Of a stretch of 64,000 bases of DNA, positions 10,386 to 24,240 are shown piece after piece. Location of the stretch: the NCBI GenBank assembly GCA_035079385.1, contig JAVHKY010000047.1, positions 372,001 to 436,000 of the forward strand, read 5' to 3'. The position numbers were made by a program, and so were the translations under genes. The notes beneath the pieces are model-generated. The model did no database searches, was not told the DNA's origin, and saw nothing but the letters and a program-made list of their open reading frames with translations. This DNA comes from Aspidiotus rigidus (taxonomy: Eukaryota > Arthropoda > Insecta > Hemiptera > Diaspididae). Every line of letters begins with the position of its first letter. Position 1 is the stretch's first letter.

Positions 10386-13300
10386 GGTTTGAAAAATGGA
10401 GGATATTTGTCGACTTAAATTCAAGATAACTTTCTATCGAATTTTAAATATGACAGGAGAAATAATGGGGAGCCTAAAATCGTCAAGAAATAATATTCTT
10501 CTTATTCTCTCCTTTTTTCAATCGACTCGCCGAGTCAATTAAAAGTTGAAATTATTTTTCCCTTCGGCTAAAAAGATTTTCAGGAACATTCGCCTCCGAG
10601 AAGCAAATTTTTTTTTACTGTTTTATTATTACGAATCACGGCATATAGATAAAATTGACGTATTTTTAAAAGCAAATTTTGATTGAAAAAAACAAAAAAT
10701 TAAGATCAACATATTATATGATACAAAGCTGTTTTTTTTTTTTAACTTCATTTGCGATCTTTTATATAATATCGTTTTCCTGTCCACTCATTATCTCATT
10801 CTCTTCCTTGATATTTTCGGTAAAACTCATTTTCAAAAAAATGGGTGTACAGATAATGCGTCGCGATTACACAAAAAACGTTACAATTTATAAAATACAA
10901 CTAATTATCGTAGTTATATTTGCATAATTTCTGGACGACATAAATAAAAATGAGCGAAAAAAAGTTGAAAAATACAAAGTGGTGAATGGAATGGTGTAAC
11001 AGTGAATAAAAATAAAAAGAAATCGTTCAACTTATTCGAGGCAAAACGGATCTATTCCTTTCAAGCCGAAGTACGTACACGGTAACTTCGGCTATATCTC
11101 ATATAGTTACTAATTGAAACACACCATAAGATGTATCTTTCAACAGGTTTCTTTAAATCATAGATGAATAGAAAATGTAATATGAGAAGTCAAGATCGAT
11201 TTCGTTACAACATACTGAACACTGATGTCCATTTGCCATTGCTCCATTTTTTCTCAAACATTCAAAACGAGAAGTCTAAAAACCATGTAGGTACTTATGT
11301 AAAAACGTTATCGAATAATTTTTCAAGAAACGGGAGGAAATACAAAGTAAATAGGCCGACAAATTGACGAAAAATAATCCCTTAAAAATAAGACTCTTCC
11401 TTGGGCGATATGCTACCGGTTCCTCCGTGACAAAACATTCTTCATCTTCAATCAAAATACGTGAAATACTTTAAAAAGTAATATGCTCTACATTAGAGGT
11501 GATATACGCGTACTAAGAATATTGACCCCCAAATTTCAATACACAGATCAAAGGTGATAAATGTTAATATACCACGTCAATTTATAATATGACGCAACTC
11601 GCTAGAATCTGATTGTTATCACGTCTGGAACCGCAACACGATCGTACGTCATATATGTGCATCAATTGGACGAAGAGAGTTGAATTTCATTTGTTATTTT
11701 TTTCATCTGAACCCTTGCAACGGGTATACCATTCAGACACGAAGGTATCGAATTTAATGATAGATATAGCTTTAATTATATTTTATGAACGCAATCATGA
11801 TACATCAAACAGATCCGATTCAGATGAAAGTAAACAAACCGTCTCTTACATCACCTGTAACTAATTTCGGTTGTTTACATTCGAGTTTGTAATTCTTGGT
11901 CTACATAGATTTAACGATACAGTTTTTCGAAATAGTTCATATCAGCAAATGAGTTAGAAGCAAGACTTGGAACTACTCTCCACTACGAAACAGAAAAGGA
12001 AAAGGAAAAAATAGTGAATCTTACTGAAGGTTATGGTAAAATAGCAGTGGAAGTTGTCCGATAGTGGATAAAGCTAAACCAGCTAAAGGGTGCAATATCT
12101 ACTTCTTCACTCCATAGGTGGACTCTGCTTCACTAAACTTACTTACAAACCGTACGGAGAGGACAAAACATTCACCCACCGTTGCTCACACTTGCTGAAG
12201 TAATTGCCCATCCAAAATGAAGTAACACTTGTTAAACCAGTCAGCTTTATCCCTGGACTTGAATCCAAAGTAGGTAAGTCTCATTCTTGTCTCAAACATA
12301 GGTAAAATAAGTAGAGCAAGCGACTATACACCCAAAAATCTTCACAAGACTACCTTTTATCGTTCTATTTCCATAATCTTTAGTATTACACCATCACCTA
12401 CAAATCTAATATAATCTCATCATAATCCTAGTCGACTTGGTATTTAGATAGGTCATGAAAGGAATCTCAGTCCTTAGCACTTAGATGGCTTGCCCACACC
12501 CACTAAGTTGATCACAGTTGAACTGGATGAAACCGATGTATGGAGCAACGGAACTGGAGGCTCTGAGCCAATACTCACAGGCAGAAGGCAGTGGGCTGCT
12601 GGAGCCGAAACGTCAAATATGAATAAAGTTCCGAATAGGGGAAGTGAATGCCGGGGTTATTGTCAACAAACGGTAACGACTGCGTGGCAATGATCCTTGG
12701 AACACTCTCCACTCCTCATACAACTGTGATGTCTATTCCTTGCACACCGACTCACCAAACCTGCTAAATTGGTAAATAAAATTTTACACTTATTTGTACC
12801 TAAGTCACTAATTGTGTGGGAAGGTTCTCTATTGACGAACGACTAGCATAGATCGGTTCTTGCGGTGTACAAGACTGTCGTCATTCATAGCTCAACCCTG
12901 AAATGCAAAAACTGTTGGAAGTTGTTGTCCCCCTCTTAAACTGAGGTTAGGAAGAACGAACCTCATGGATCCTATTGTTTCATCATATCTTTAACTCGCT
13001 CTATCCCCTTTCTTAAAAAAAGGGGTACTGTTCTAACAGGTCACCATAGGGGTTCAGCGGGTTGCCAATTTCAAAAATGGCGAAGAGCATTTGGACATGT
13101 AATGGAGTAAGGAATCTTATCAAGTTCGTTTATCGTTCCGGCAATCGACATAAAACTCGATACCAAAGTTCAACTTGTTCAGTATTCACCAGATCTTGGG
13201 TAAGGTTTCGACTATACTCAGAAAGCCTCGTTGAGAGCACAAAAAAAAATCTCGAAAGCTTGACGGCGAGAAGTCTGGTTAATGGATTCTAGATTTAGTC

Positions 13301-13584
13301 ACAGGAGAGTTTTTAGTCTAATTACTGGACAATTTTTGGTCAGTTAATCAGCGGCAAATTTAAGCTTTTGTCGCCCAAGAGCCCAGTGTTGACTGCCACC
13401 CCTGAAAAGCTTTGAAAATTTAAATTTCATTCGGCGCATCATATTCAAAAAAAAATAAATATCTGAAATCACATTTTGACATGTTTCATATCTTTCCTGG
13501 GATTTCCTGAATGAGGGCCCCTAATTCCAACATTTGCGAGTTCACACCACCCTACCGAATTGCTTTTCTCCCATCGCCCGGAGA
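10386..13584. other. Long unassigned region
   Basis: No element end, RNA gene or coding exon could be supported in this 3.2 kb. Short open frames (10679, 11164, 11613, 12490, 13062) have no recognisable domains, and the first is a low-complexity Phe/Ile/Ser sequence. Part of it may be intronic. Confidence 0.3.
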
Positions 13585-13975
13585 CAGGGTATCTACCAGA
13601 ATTGAAAAATGGAAATAGTTGACATTAATTGACCTTTTTTCGATATTTTATTTGACCCTAAAAAATATCAAACTCCCCCCCCCCCCCCTCCAAACTAATG
13701 TCGTAATTTCGGTATTTTTTTTATTCGTTTGCAAGAATTAATATTTAATTGAGAAAAGTGTCATTTTAAAAGTCAGAAGTTTGTTGATTATACCTTGATA
13801 TTGTGCATATAGGAAGACATGTGAGGAACATTCTTGACACAAAATTATGCTTTTTTGGACTTTTTAGTTGACCTACGGATAGAAAAGTTGACTTTACTTG
13901 ACTTAGTTGATCAGGTTTCAAAAAAGTTGACTTTAATTGACTTAGTTGACTTAGTTGACCTGGTAGAAACCCTGG
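13585..13975. mobile_element. CAGGG-TIR MITE, copy 1 (391 bp)
   Basis: The ends are CAGGGTATCTACCAG and CTGGTAGAAACCCTG, which are inverted repeats. The element is flanked by GGAGA on both sides (13580-13584 and 13976-13980), an exact 5-bp target duplication. The body carries 'gttgacattaattgacc', a long C tract (about 13674-13689), and 'gttgactttaattgacttagttgac' near the right end. Related copies are at 54491-54860 and 61539. TIRs starting CAGGG with a 5-bp duplication would fit a hAT5-like or another minor DNA-transposon superfamily; that assignment is inference. Confidence 0.85.
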
Positions 13976-15554
<1,579 letters not shown>

Positions 15555-15700
15555 TCCGAAGTCCGCCTCCTACAGTAAGTTTGGTTGTTTTTAAGTCCTC
15601 CTCCAATAAGTAGGTTAGGTTAGGTTTCGTTCTCCCATTAAGTTAGGTTAGGTTGCCGCACGGCCGACGGCGGATACCGGATTTCTTCCGTATTGGGAAG
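15555..15700. repeat. Module with short TTAGG runs, copy 1
   Basis: 'cctacagtaagtttggtt', 'aagtaggttaggttaggttt', 'ttaagttaggttaggttgccg' and 'cggcggata' appear in this order. They recur in the same order at about 16672-16742 with shorter TTAGG runs. TTAGG is the common arthropod telomere unit, but only two to three consecutive units are present. This is an interstitial repeat module, not a telomere. Confidence 0.5.
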
Positions 15701-15933
15701 ATTTCGACATTTGAGCTATATATGATAGAGAGGGACTCAGAAAAATTAGGACTCTTTGGGACTCCTATTTTGAATTTAACTCTAATATCAAAACCAATTC
15801 GACCCATAGGACAGGTTCCCTACGTTCCTTGTTCCCGTCATTCTTGTTCTAGTCAATGAGAAAATTTCGGTCTAGTTCACAAAAAATTTTTGGTCTAGTT
15901 TATAGACAATTTTTGGCCTAGTGAGTAGTAGAT

Positions 15934-16337
15934 AATTGACGGTGCCGCTGCAATAAGGGTACGTAATTTGTATGTGCCTTTTTTGCGGCCATCATTTAAT
16001 TCGATAATTTGATCCTTCAACTACAATCTGGTGAAGATTCGAAGCAATCAAGCACGTATTCGCGATGAAAATTGATTTTTATTTTTCATATTGGGGATCT
16101 TTTGTTAAGTTTTTAATTTTTTCTGTCTTGTTTAAAATGGTGGAGTTTCGGAATTTCAGAGAGGTTTTGATCACCTCTCCCCTTGTGCTTCTCAACCTAA
16201 AAACTTATTAGTGCAACCACAAACCCATATTACTTGAAAGAAGAAAGTGGAAGGTGAACAAACTATGAACTTTGAACGCATTTTTCTCAAAACTACGTTT
16301 TTTGCTATGTGCCCTTGTTGCAGCGGCACCGTCAATT
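15934..16337. mobile_element. TIR element of about 400 bp
   Basis: The left end AATTGACGGTGCCGCTGCAA (15934-15953) is matched by the right end TTGCAGCGGCACCGTCAATT (16318-16337). Similarity continues inward ('aagggtacgta' versus 'tatgtgccctt'). No coding capacity. No clear target duplication could be defined because the outermost bases are themselves palindromic. Both flanks contain the local phrase 'ggtctagt..acaatttttgg', suggesting insertion into a small tandem repeat. Confidence 0.75.
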
Positions 16338-18129
16338 GTTGATGGTCAAGTCCAAGTCACTAGAAAATGAGTGGTATAGTCACTCGATAATTTTTGCTCT
16401 CGTTAATGGGCAATTTCTGATCTAGTCACCAGAAAAGTTTTGGTCTAGTCACTTTAATAGTCAGAAGGAAGGCATCGAGATTGCAATGGATTGGAATTTG
16501 AAATGGTGTACTAAAAAACTCAATTTTTTTTAGCGGAGGTTCAACGAGGAGTGCAGGGAATCACTTTTACGGTAATTGGGGGAACTTGGAAAACTGTCGA
16601 TTTTCGAACTATTATCATAGGTGAGGAGACCGGAGGAACTAGAAAAATTTTTGACCTCCGAGTTATTCCTCTCCTACAGTTGGGTTCGGTTAGGTTTTGT
16701 CCTCCTATCAAGTTGGTTTAGGTTGCCGAACGGCGGATATTTTTTCCGTAATAAGTCTGATAAAACAGACTCCCTGTTAGAAAATTGGCAGATATCTTAA
16801 GGTAGAACTGCGTAAAAGGTGGTATTGAAAATAACTGAAAACCCCAATAGGAGTGTTGTGGAGATGATTCGAGAAAGATTGTCTTATAGATGAAATACTC
16901 TTGAAGCGTGCAAGATAGCTCTAAAATAACTACCGAGGTAGATTACTTTCGCTCGTTCTGGACATATCTGAAGAATGAAGGGTATACCCTCTTCACAACT
17001 TGGGAAAATGGTGACATCCGAAATCCTCGCTTAGGCCATGAGGTATAAAGCATCAAAGGAAACGCACCGTTGGTAACGACAGGTTCGAGACAGACGGAAC
17101 TAAATCAAGAAAGTTTCTTCTTAGGTTTTTGTCCGAAAATTTAGCGAAAAGCGCGCAGGCAAATGTTGTCATCGTTTTTTGCGCCAATACAAAAACCTCT
17201 TCAGGACGAATCTTGTTAATGCTTCAAAAATTAATGTTTTCATACATTGCTGCGGACGTAGATACGCATGCACAATTGCACACGCCATAAATCAGTCGAC
17301 ACACGCGCTGAATTAATTTCACATTTGAACGTGTACCGCTATATACGCTGCAGTTCACAGGCACCGAATCATTAAGAACTCTTTTGTTTTTACCAACGAG
17401 AAAGAACGATGATAAGATGAGCGACAAAAAAGAAAAAGAGTAAATATAATATGAGAAACTGTAAATTAAAAGTTAGTACCTTTTGAACGCGGCGAATTAT
17501 ATACAACGTACTTACAATTCAAGGCGATAACTGGTAAGTGTCTGACATGTTTGTTGATCGTAAATCAATATAATAACACTTGAGCAAATCAATTATTCAA
17601 CGACTTGACATTGCACTGAAAAACTTCAGTTTTTTTTTTCGTTTACAATATTATGCTTTCTTCATTAAACGATAAACGCAAAATCGCTCAGAAGAAAGCT
17701 TAAAGATGAGGGATATAATCTATAAGAATGAGAGGAAAACTGTTTTGAAATGTGAGAAGGATCCTCAACACATGATGTTTTGTCCACGCCCCATCCTCCT
17801 CTACCCATATTGTTTTTCTAGAGTAGAATTTCATAAGGTGAAAATTGTTCTCGTTTTCGAGAATTATAACGCCAAAATAGAAGCAAACACCACTCACACC
17901 ATAATTATGAAAAATATAAACTACGTTATCGAGCACAAAACAATCAGGAGATTTCTCTTGGAAACTGACTCAAAGTATGTACAGGATCATGGCAGAATGG
18001 GCGATTGCTTAGCATTGTGAAATCTGAGGCAGAAAAATTGAGAAATGAACACCAAATCATGTGTCCAAAGCAGTAGGTTGGCTTATGACTACTAGATAAA
18101 TTTAGAAAAAAATGTCAGTCGATTAACAG
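16338..18129. other. Unassigned sequence with the second TTAGG module
   Basis: The TTAGG-containing module recurs at about 16672-16742. Beyond that, frames at 17224-17427 (-), 17700-17936 (-) and 17706-18020 (+) lack recognisable domains. Nothing else can be supported. Confidence 0.35.
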
Positions 18130-18457
18130 CGGAAAAATATTTTTTTTTTTAATTACATCCAACCAGAGAAAAATTATACAAAAAAAAAACACCAAAAAAA
18201 AAAATAAATAAAATAAAATAAAACAAACAAAAAAAAAAGAAGGAAAAAAAAGAAAGAAAAACGAAGAAAAAAAAGAATAGGGGGAAAAAAATTACACACA
18301 TGCATAAATGTATTAAAAAAAAAGAAAAAAAGAAAAAAATGAAAACAATAGTACTCCGACATAGCAATCCGTTGTAAGGACTGGAGCCGAGTTTGATTTC
18401 CTGTATTAAAAGAGTATGACTTAATCGCTCTTCAGAATTTGAAGAAAGTAAATCATA
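18130..18457 (-). mobile_element. Distal 3' UTR of interrupted non-LTR element (family NL2)
   Basis: Read on the minus strand this matches 34,825-35,060: 'atgatttactttctt', 'aaattctgaagagcgattaagtcat' and 'caatccgttgtaaggactgga' (complement) appear in order, followed by a T-rich tail. The coding part of the same element lies at 20911-21312 on the minus strand, separated by the 2.37-kb composite repeat. Open frames here read poly-Phe and are artefacts of the T/A-rich tail. Confidence 0.8.
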
Positions 18458-20665
18458 AAAACACTCACGCAGTCGCGTGAGTAGTACACGACTTTTCTTC
18501 CCACAATACAAAAAACATTGAGAGAGTCATTCCCTCTCTTTAAATTAAATACCAATGACCTGTCAATCATGTCAAACATTTGTAGAATAAACAATAAAAC
18601 TCAGTTTATAAATTCTATCACTACGATGTCACATCAACAGATAACAGAGTAAAAATACCTATAATCCAATAAGGAAACCTGAATTTTGTTATAATTTAGG
18701 CTAAGAGTCATCTAAAACCTACAAAACGTCTCCAGAAAAACCACTCCCCCTCCCCCTGTCCAAACTGCTACGAGGCTATAACAGTTGTTTCTAATAAAAA
18801 AGAGCTCTACAATCATTTTTTCCCATACCTTATTCTTAGCATATTATTAGTCTAGTATACTGTATATTAGGATGAGTGGTTCAATTCTTTATCACTTCCG
18901 ATTTCTGGCATCTCTTAAAGCTATCTCGAGCTGCTATTCCTCTCGTGCACTCATAAATTGCCTTCACGCTATCATATCACCATTTTCTATGCACACTCCA
19001 CCCCAAAATTCTTCATCTGGGAATCCAGCTACAACGAGATCCCGAAAAACTAAAAAAATCGATGTCGAAACGAAAGAAGCAACCAATCACCCAATGGTCA
19101 ACCCCTCATTCCTTCCCTCACGCTTCAACCATTCCAAACGTATTAACAAAATACCTCACTTTTCTAGCTAGAAAATTCGGTAAAAATATATAGCACCCAA
19201 GCCCGGTTTACTCGTTAGTCTAATCTCAAATCTCACTCAAAAAAGCCAGTCCAAATTGAAAATAATCTTTCCATCTCTTTTGACACCTCAAATCAACTAT
19301 GAACCACTATTAATTATGTACCCATACATGAAAAAATGACAAATAAATCAATTATTAATTAAGAGTGAAATCACCCAGGTAGTCTCGCATCAGCACACTT
19401 GATGAAGATTAAAAAATTGTACTTAATCATTCAAACTCAAGGTTTTCACTAAAATCAGTCGAATAACAAATTAAGAAAAATAAAACGTGAACCCACATTT
19501 TGGTCCTCATCCCAACGAAATTCAAGGCAAGAGGAGGTCATTTTAGCTCGGCTGCGAATAGGCCACACTCGTCTTACTCATACTTATCTTGTCACTAATC
19601 TCGCTCCTCCATCATGCTCTCACTGTCTCCAAGAAAATTTATCAGTTGATCATTTTATTTTCTCATGCCCCGTCCTGCAATCCACTCGAACCTCCCTAAA
19701 TATATCTTCCAATATCAATGCAGCACTAAACAACAACTCCGAAACCATCGACTCAACCCTAACTTATTTACGCACCACTCAATTCTACAACTTCATATAA
19801 TTCACCAACAAATTCCGTTCGATCGCCACTCAATTCCACCAATACGTACCTAATTTAACCTAATTCAAGTAATGTTCTAAAATAAGATTGTAACGCCGAG
19901 CAAATAACCCTCGTGCAGTTTATAATGCTCGTAAAATAATAATAAAAAAAAAACAAAAAAAAAAAAAAAACAAAAAAAACTATCGAGTATGACTAATAAT
20001 AATGAAAAATAGCTAGAAAAATGAACAACTCGCCATTGCCACTATCCGTTCAAAAATAAATTTAACAAAACAAATAAAATTTGACAAAACAAAATTCAAC
20101 GCTCTAGGGGCTGTGGGAAGCGAGATACAAGTGTACTAAATTTGAACAAAAAAGGTTTCATCAGAAATAAAATCCAATGAACCCTTGGTAAAGAACGAAC
20201 GAAGAATGAACCTGTCGAATGATGAAAGGTTCTTCACAATACACGTACTGATAACGAAAGTGGTAAACGTATAGGAAAATCCGCTTCTCCTAACGTAAGC
20301 AGCTACTCGCAGCTATTCGTAAGAAGCTACTCGTAATAGTGAAAAATTTTCAACAAAAGTAAAAATTTCTCGAGAACTACTCATCCGATCCTCAAAAAAA
20401 ATGCAGGTGCACATCTTCAAATATAATACTACAATATGGCCGAGTTACAAAAAAATCCATCGGCTAGTTTCGGAGGAGTTCCGCGGACAAAAAGGTACTC
20501 GAAATACTGCAAAATTTCTCAACAAATTGAAAATTTCTCGAGAACTACTCATCCGATTTTCAAAAAAATTGCAGGTGCACATCTTCAGATATACTACTAC
20601 AATATGGCCAAGTTACAAAAAAATCCATCGGGTAGTTTCGGAGGAGTTCCGCGGACAAAAAAATC

Positions 20666-20699
<34 letters not shown>

Positions 20700-20831
20700 A
20701 AACCTGAAATTTTTTTTTATGCTAGTTGTGATCTAAGACCCCTAAAACGTCGAGAAAGTTCATTGCCCACTCCCCCTGTTGACCTTGCTACGGGTGTAAT
20801 ACCTCACTTTTCTAGTTAGAAAAGTCGGTAA
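18458..20831. mobile_element. 2.37-kb composite repeat, copy 2, inserted in a non-LTR 3' UTR
   Basis: Near-identical to 1909-4257 over its full length, with the same internal order. Its left flank (18455 leftwards) and right flank (20832 rightwards) are both parts of one minus-strand non-LTR 3' UTR. An uninterrupted relative at 34,490-35,060 shows these parts separated by a T-rich tract instead. That is a filled-site versus related-empty-site comparison within the window, so this copy is the younger insertion. The flanking A/T-rich sequence prevents a certain target duplication call. Confidence 0.85.
18930..19985 (+). pseudogene. Non-LTR RNase H/C-terminal remnant inside composite copy 2
   Basis: Same decayed RNase H tail and zinc-knuckle C-terminus as at 2380-3400, offset by about 16.55 kb. 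Its tail is A-rich (aaaacaaaaaaa) rather than a clean (TAA)n. It shares the interruptions of copy 1, so those insertions predate the duplication of the composite. Confidence 0.75.
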
Positions 20832-21312
20832 AAAAAAAAAAGAAAGAGGGTTGGAAGAGGATGGCTACTGGGCCTTACCTCGAAGGAAAAACGGAAAAAA
20901 TGAATTGAATTTAAATGTTGATGGAAGGAGGTAGGTCAGAGATAAATTTGAAAATGTGTGAGAAAATTGAAGGGTTTTCTGATGATAGTAGGTCGGTGGC
21001 TCTGAGTGGGGTAGCGAATTGTAGATTGATGGCTTCTGAGTATAGTATTTGTCTAATGTTGGATATTTCTGGACATTCGAAAAGATGATAATTGATGTCG
21101 CCTTTAGAAGGATTGTCTGGATGGAGTGGGTATATATCAGATTCGGAAAGATTTAAACGTTTCGAGTGGGGATTTTTTTCTAGCACCAGCAAGATTTGTG
21201 ATTGATGTAAGCTGGCCGAAAGTGAGTGACCATCGGTCAAAAAACTGTTGCCACATGCGTAGATGCGTACACTATCAAGTCGCATCAAAACTGATTTCGC
21301 TAACAGCAACAA
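20832..21312 (-). pseudogene. Non-LTR retrotransposon C-terminus (family NL2), minus strand
   Basis: The minus-strand frame 21312-20911 ends in the same ~90 residues as the plus-strand copy at 34,190-34,482. Shared stretches include PLHPDNPSKGDINYHLFECP, ISNIRQILYSEAINLQF and FKFISDLPPSINI followed by stop. The CP and H/C residues correspond to the C-terminal zinc-knuckle region of I/Jockey-like elements. Its 5' part (RIYACGNSFLTDGHSLSASLHQSQ) is shared with about 32,500-32,590. The 3' UTR begins at 20910 and is cut by the composite insertion. Confidence 0.8.
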
Positions 21313-24240
21313 AAGATACGACTAATAATTAACTACCTGAATATTCGCTCGACTTACATACTACAGTAAAATAAAACCTAATTTCACAAACCTGTCTCGT
21401 ATCGCGAGAAATCGCGCTTGGAAATATTTTAATAAGTCTACTTTTCGAAAAGCGAACTGTAACGGGTGTATAAATGAAATTGGTTACAACTAAGACTTCC
21501 TTAGGGCGGCTCGAATACTTACTAATAGAGGTAAATTTGTGGTAGATTCGCACCGCAAAGTACAGGAAAAATAGGCCTAGTATTTAATTAACTCTTTACC
21601 CAAATATTACGCAATAATTGTACGTTAAACGTGGAGCGCAAAAGTCTTCTACTAATTACAAAACGCGAAACATGTTTTCTGAACGCAGACGATCGACTAT
21701 GTTGATCGTTATAAAATTTCTCGGGGTGCGGGAGTCCTCTTTCTCGCGCTGATCGGACACACGAGAAAGATAATCGAAGGAAGACTTTAGGCGACTTATT
21801 ACGATTATAGTGAAACGACTCGAGAGTTTTGAGTAGACCGAAAGTATCGAACTCCAATGGCACACTTATAACTCAAAGTTTTCGTAAATTGCTCACGTGA
21901 AAAAGTTCGCGTCCAATTCAATTTGATTAGTTCAGAAAACTCGAAAAGATTCATTATTGAATAACAGCTGAATCTAGATATTTTGAAGAAACCAGTTTCT
22001 CGTCTGTGTGTCTTGACTTCTGGGAGGAACTACGTTCAGTAACTGACGAAAAGAATTAAAGGCTAATACGAGTACGTGAAAATTCTCGTTGTATTATGCT
22101 GATGAAGGGAATGATACTAGTAAGATTTTTTTCTGTTGTGAGCTCGCGGTGAGAAGACGGCGATTGCTCCGAGTTTAAACGAAGCGGGAAGATACGCGAA
22201 AATTCCGGTTGTGTATCAGGGGGAGCGAATGATTTTAAAAACGAATACGATGAATGAGATAATGCCAGATTTTTCGATTCAATAGGTACCTATACATATT
22301 ATCTTTTATTGAGCTTCAAAATTTATTTTTCTCGTGATTATGCAAGCTAAACGCCGCACATTGGGATGAATCGCTCATCTAGGCGGCAAAAAATCGAAAA
22401 ATATAATGTAACTTTGAACATTTTGTACTACTTTAAGAATCCTGAATCATGTACGCGTATTGAAGAGTCTGTAGTCGCATTGAGTGACGCCTTACGGTTA
22501 GTTGAATAATGGGGAGAGTAGAAGGTGCGGGGATTTATTATTCCGTCGCTGTAGAGCTCACTGTTGAGCCAGAGTCGTACTTATCGGCATGTACTTTTTT
22601 AAATACTGAATCTGGAGTATTTTTAACGCTCTTTTACGTGGTTCTAATGGTTTTTAGCTGTGTTTTCAATTAAAGTTGGAGTGAAGCCTTGCCAGTAAGT
22701 ACTACATACGCGTTCAAAATGCAAGTTCTTTAGACTAGCAAAAATTTGTGCCAATATGTGCCGAGAAAGTATAACCACAAACAAACACACAAAAACGTTC
22801 ACTTTAATCGTGCATTTACACTTGTTGCATTAACTTGCATTTTGCAGTGATATGAGCATGGTTTTAAAAGTATATGTGGCTTACAACAAGAAATAATTCG
22901 GATTTAAGGTATGAAGGAAAGTATCATCCTGAAGGGTGTGCGTCGGCCGTTGGGAAAGGCCAGAATGGTGTACAACAGATTGCATATATTCTCCCTAAGT
23001 ACCCTACACGGTTTGGTATACCAGTAGTTACTTTGCGACGCTTGTTGGGCACAAAACTTCACAAAAAAGTTGCTCAAAACTCCATTTATAGAAGAATTTT
23101 TTTGATCTCCAAATTTTTGATCCAAAAAAATTTTACAGCGTCAAAAATAGACAAATTTTCAATGATTTTAAAGTGAAATAAAAAGTCTATTAAAGAAAAT
23201 TTTCCAACTCTGCTTTGATACCGTCTTCAATTAAATCTTTCTAAAAAATTAGAAAGATTCATTGAAAACTCGAGCAGTGAAAAACTTTTTTCACAATACC
23301 TAGGGAGTAACTGAAAAAGATCAAGCTATTTTTCTTCCCATTTGAATTTTATTTGTATTCTTGCAGATTAAAATTTAGGAATGGTTGTGGAGAATTGCAA
23401 TGAATTGGAGATATTTAATCGGTAAAATAATTTTCTTGGTAACTAAACTTGCCCTTATTACCTATTTCATTGAGAAGACGCTGACAACATCTAAAAAAAA
23501 GTATCAAAATTGCTAAAGAAAACTGTTGAAGAAGAAAAGGAAAAGAAGAAGGTGACTACAACGATGAGTTTTTCAATTGAAGATTTATATGATGAGAATT
23601 GAAAAAAAAAAAGAACAAAATAAGTGTAAATAGGTAGTACTAACAAATGATAAAAAAATTTCTTTTTTTTCAAACTTCCTTCAGAGGCACACAATAATTC
23701 ATATAAATGTGACAAATCAAATAGTGAACGAAGGGGTTCATATCAGATATACGACAGAATTGAACTTTTGTGGAGAGGGGAAGAGACTCTCAATTGGATA
23801 ATGAACTTCGGGTTTGTGTGTTGTGGTTTAAAAAAAACCTATAAATCTTTCTACTGGAGAATCTCTATTTACATCATTATTATAATAAATTATAGTATCA
23901 AATACTTGTGGTTGAGGGAGGGGGCTTCAAATCAAAAAAATGGATTTTAGATACATGTTCTGCGGAGCGAAAACCCCCAAACCGATCTTTCTGACAGAAT
24001 CTTTATTTATTCTCTGCCAAATATGTGTAAATATGTGTGGAGAGGGGAGGGGGCTCCGAATCCGAAAATGGATTTTAAATTCATGTTTTACAATTAGTAT
24101 TAAAACCCCCTGGTCAAGACGGTCAAAGTAGTTTTCTTAATTTTTTATTTTTTGCCGGCTACGAGTGTTTCATCCCACTGTGCGCCGTTACGCGTATGCG
24201 TAGATATACACAGTACCAAATTACTGATAACAGCCTTTTA
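21313..24240. other. Unassigned region
   Basis: No gene recognised. A dispersed motif ('gagctcgcggtgagaagacggcgat...gaagcgggaagatacgcgaaaatt', about 22140-22205) also occurs near 35,740-35,840 and 36,000-36,060 and resembles units of the 58.7-60.5 kb array. Frames at 21588-21863 (-) and 22874-23176 (+) have no domain I recognise. A near-repeat of 'tgtggagaggggaagagactctcaattgga...atgaa' occurs around 23770, 23910 and 24038. Confidence 0.4.

Noticed and set aside
15611..15655. Telomere or telomere-associated array (TTAGG)
   Set aside because: Only two to three consecutive TTAGG units, within a repeat module that recurs at 16.7 kb.
18149..18511. 120-codon minus-strand frame resembling a membrane protein
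   Set aside because: The Phe-rich part is the A/T-rich tail of a non-LTR 3' UTR. The same DNA in the 34.8-35.06 kb copy does not keep the frame.
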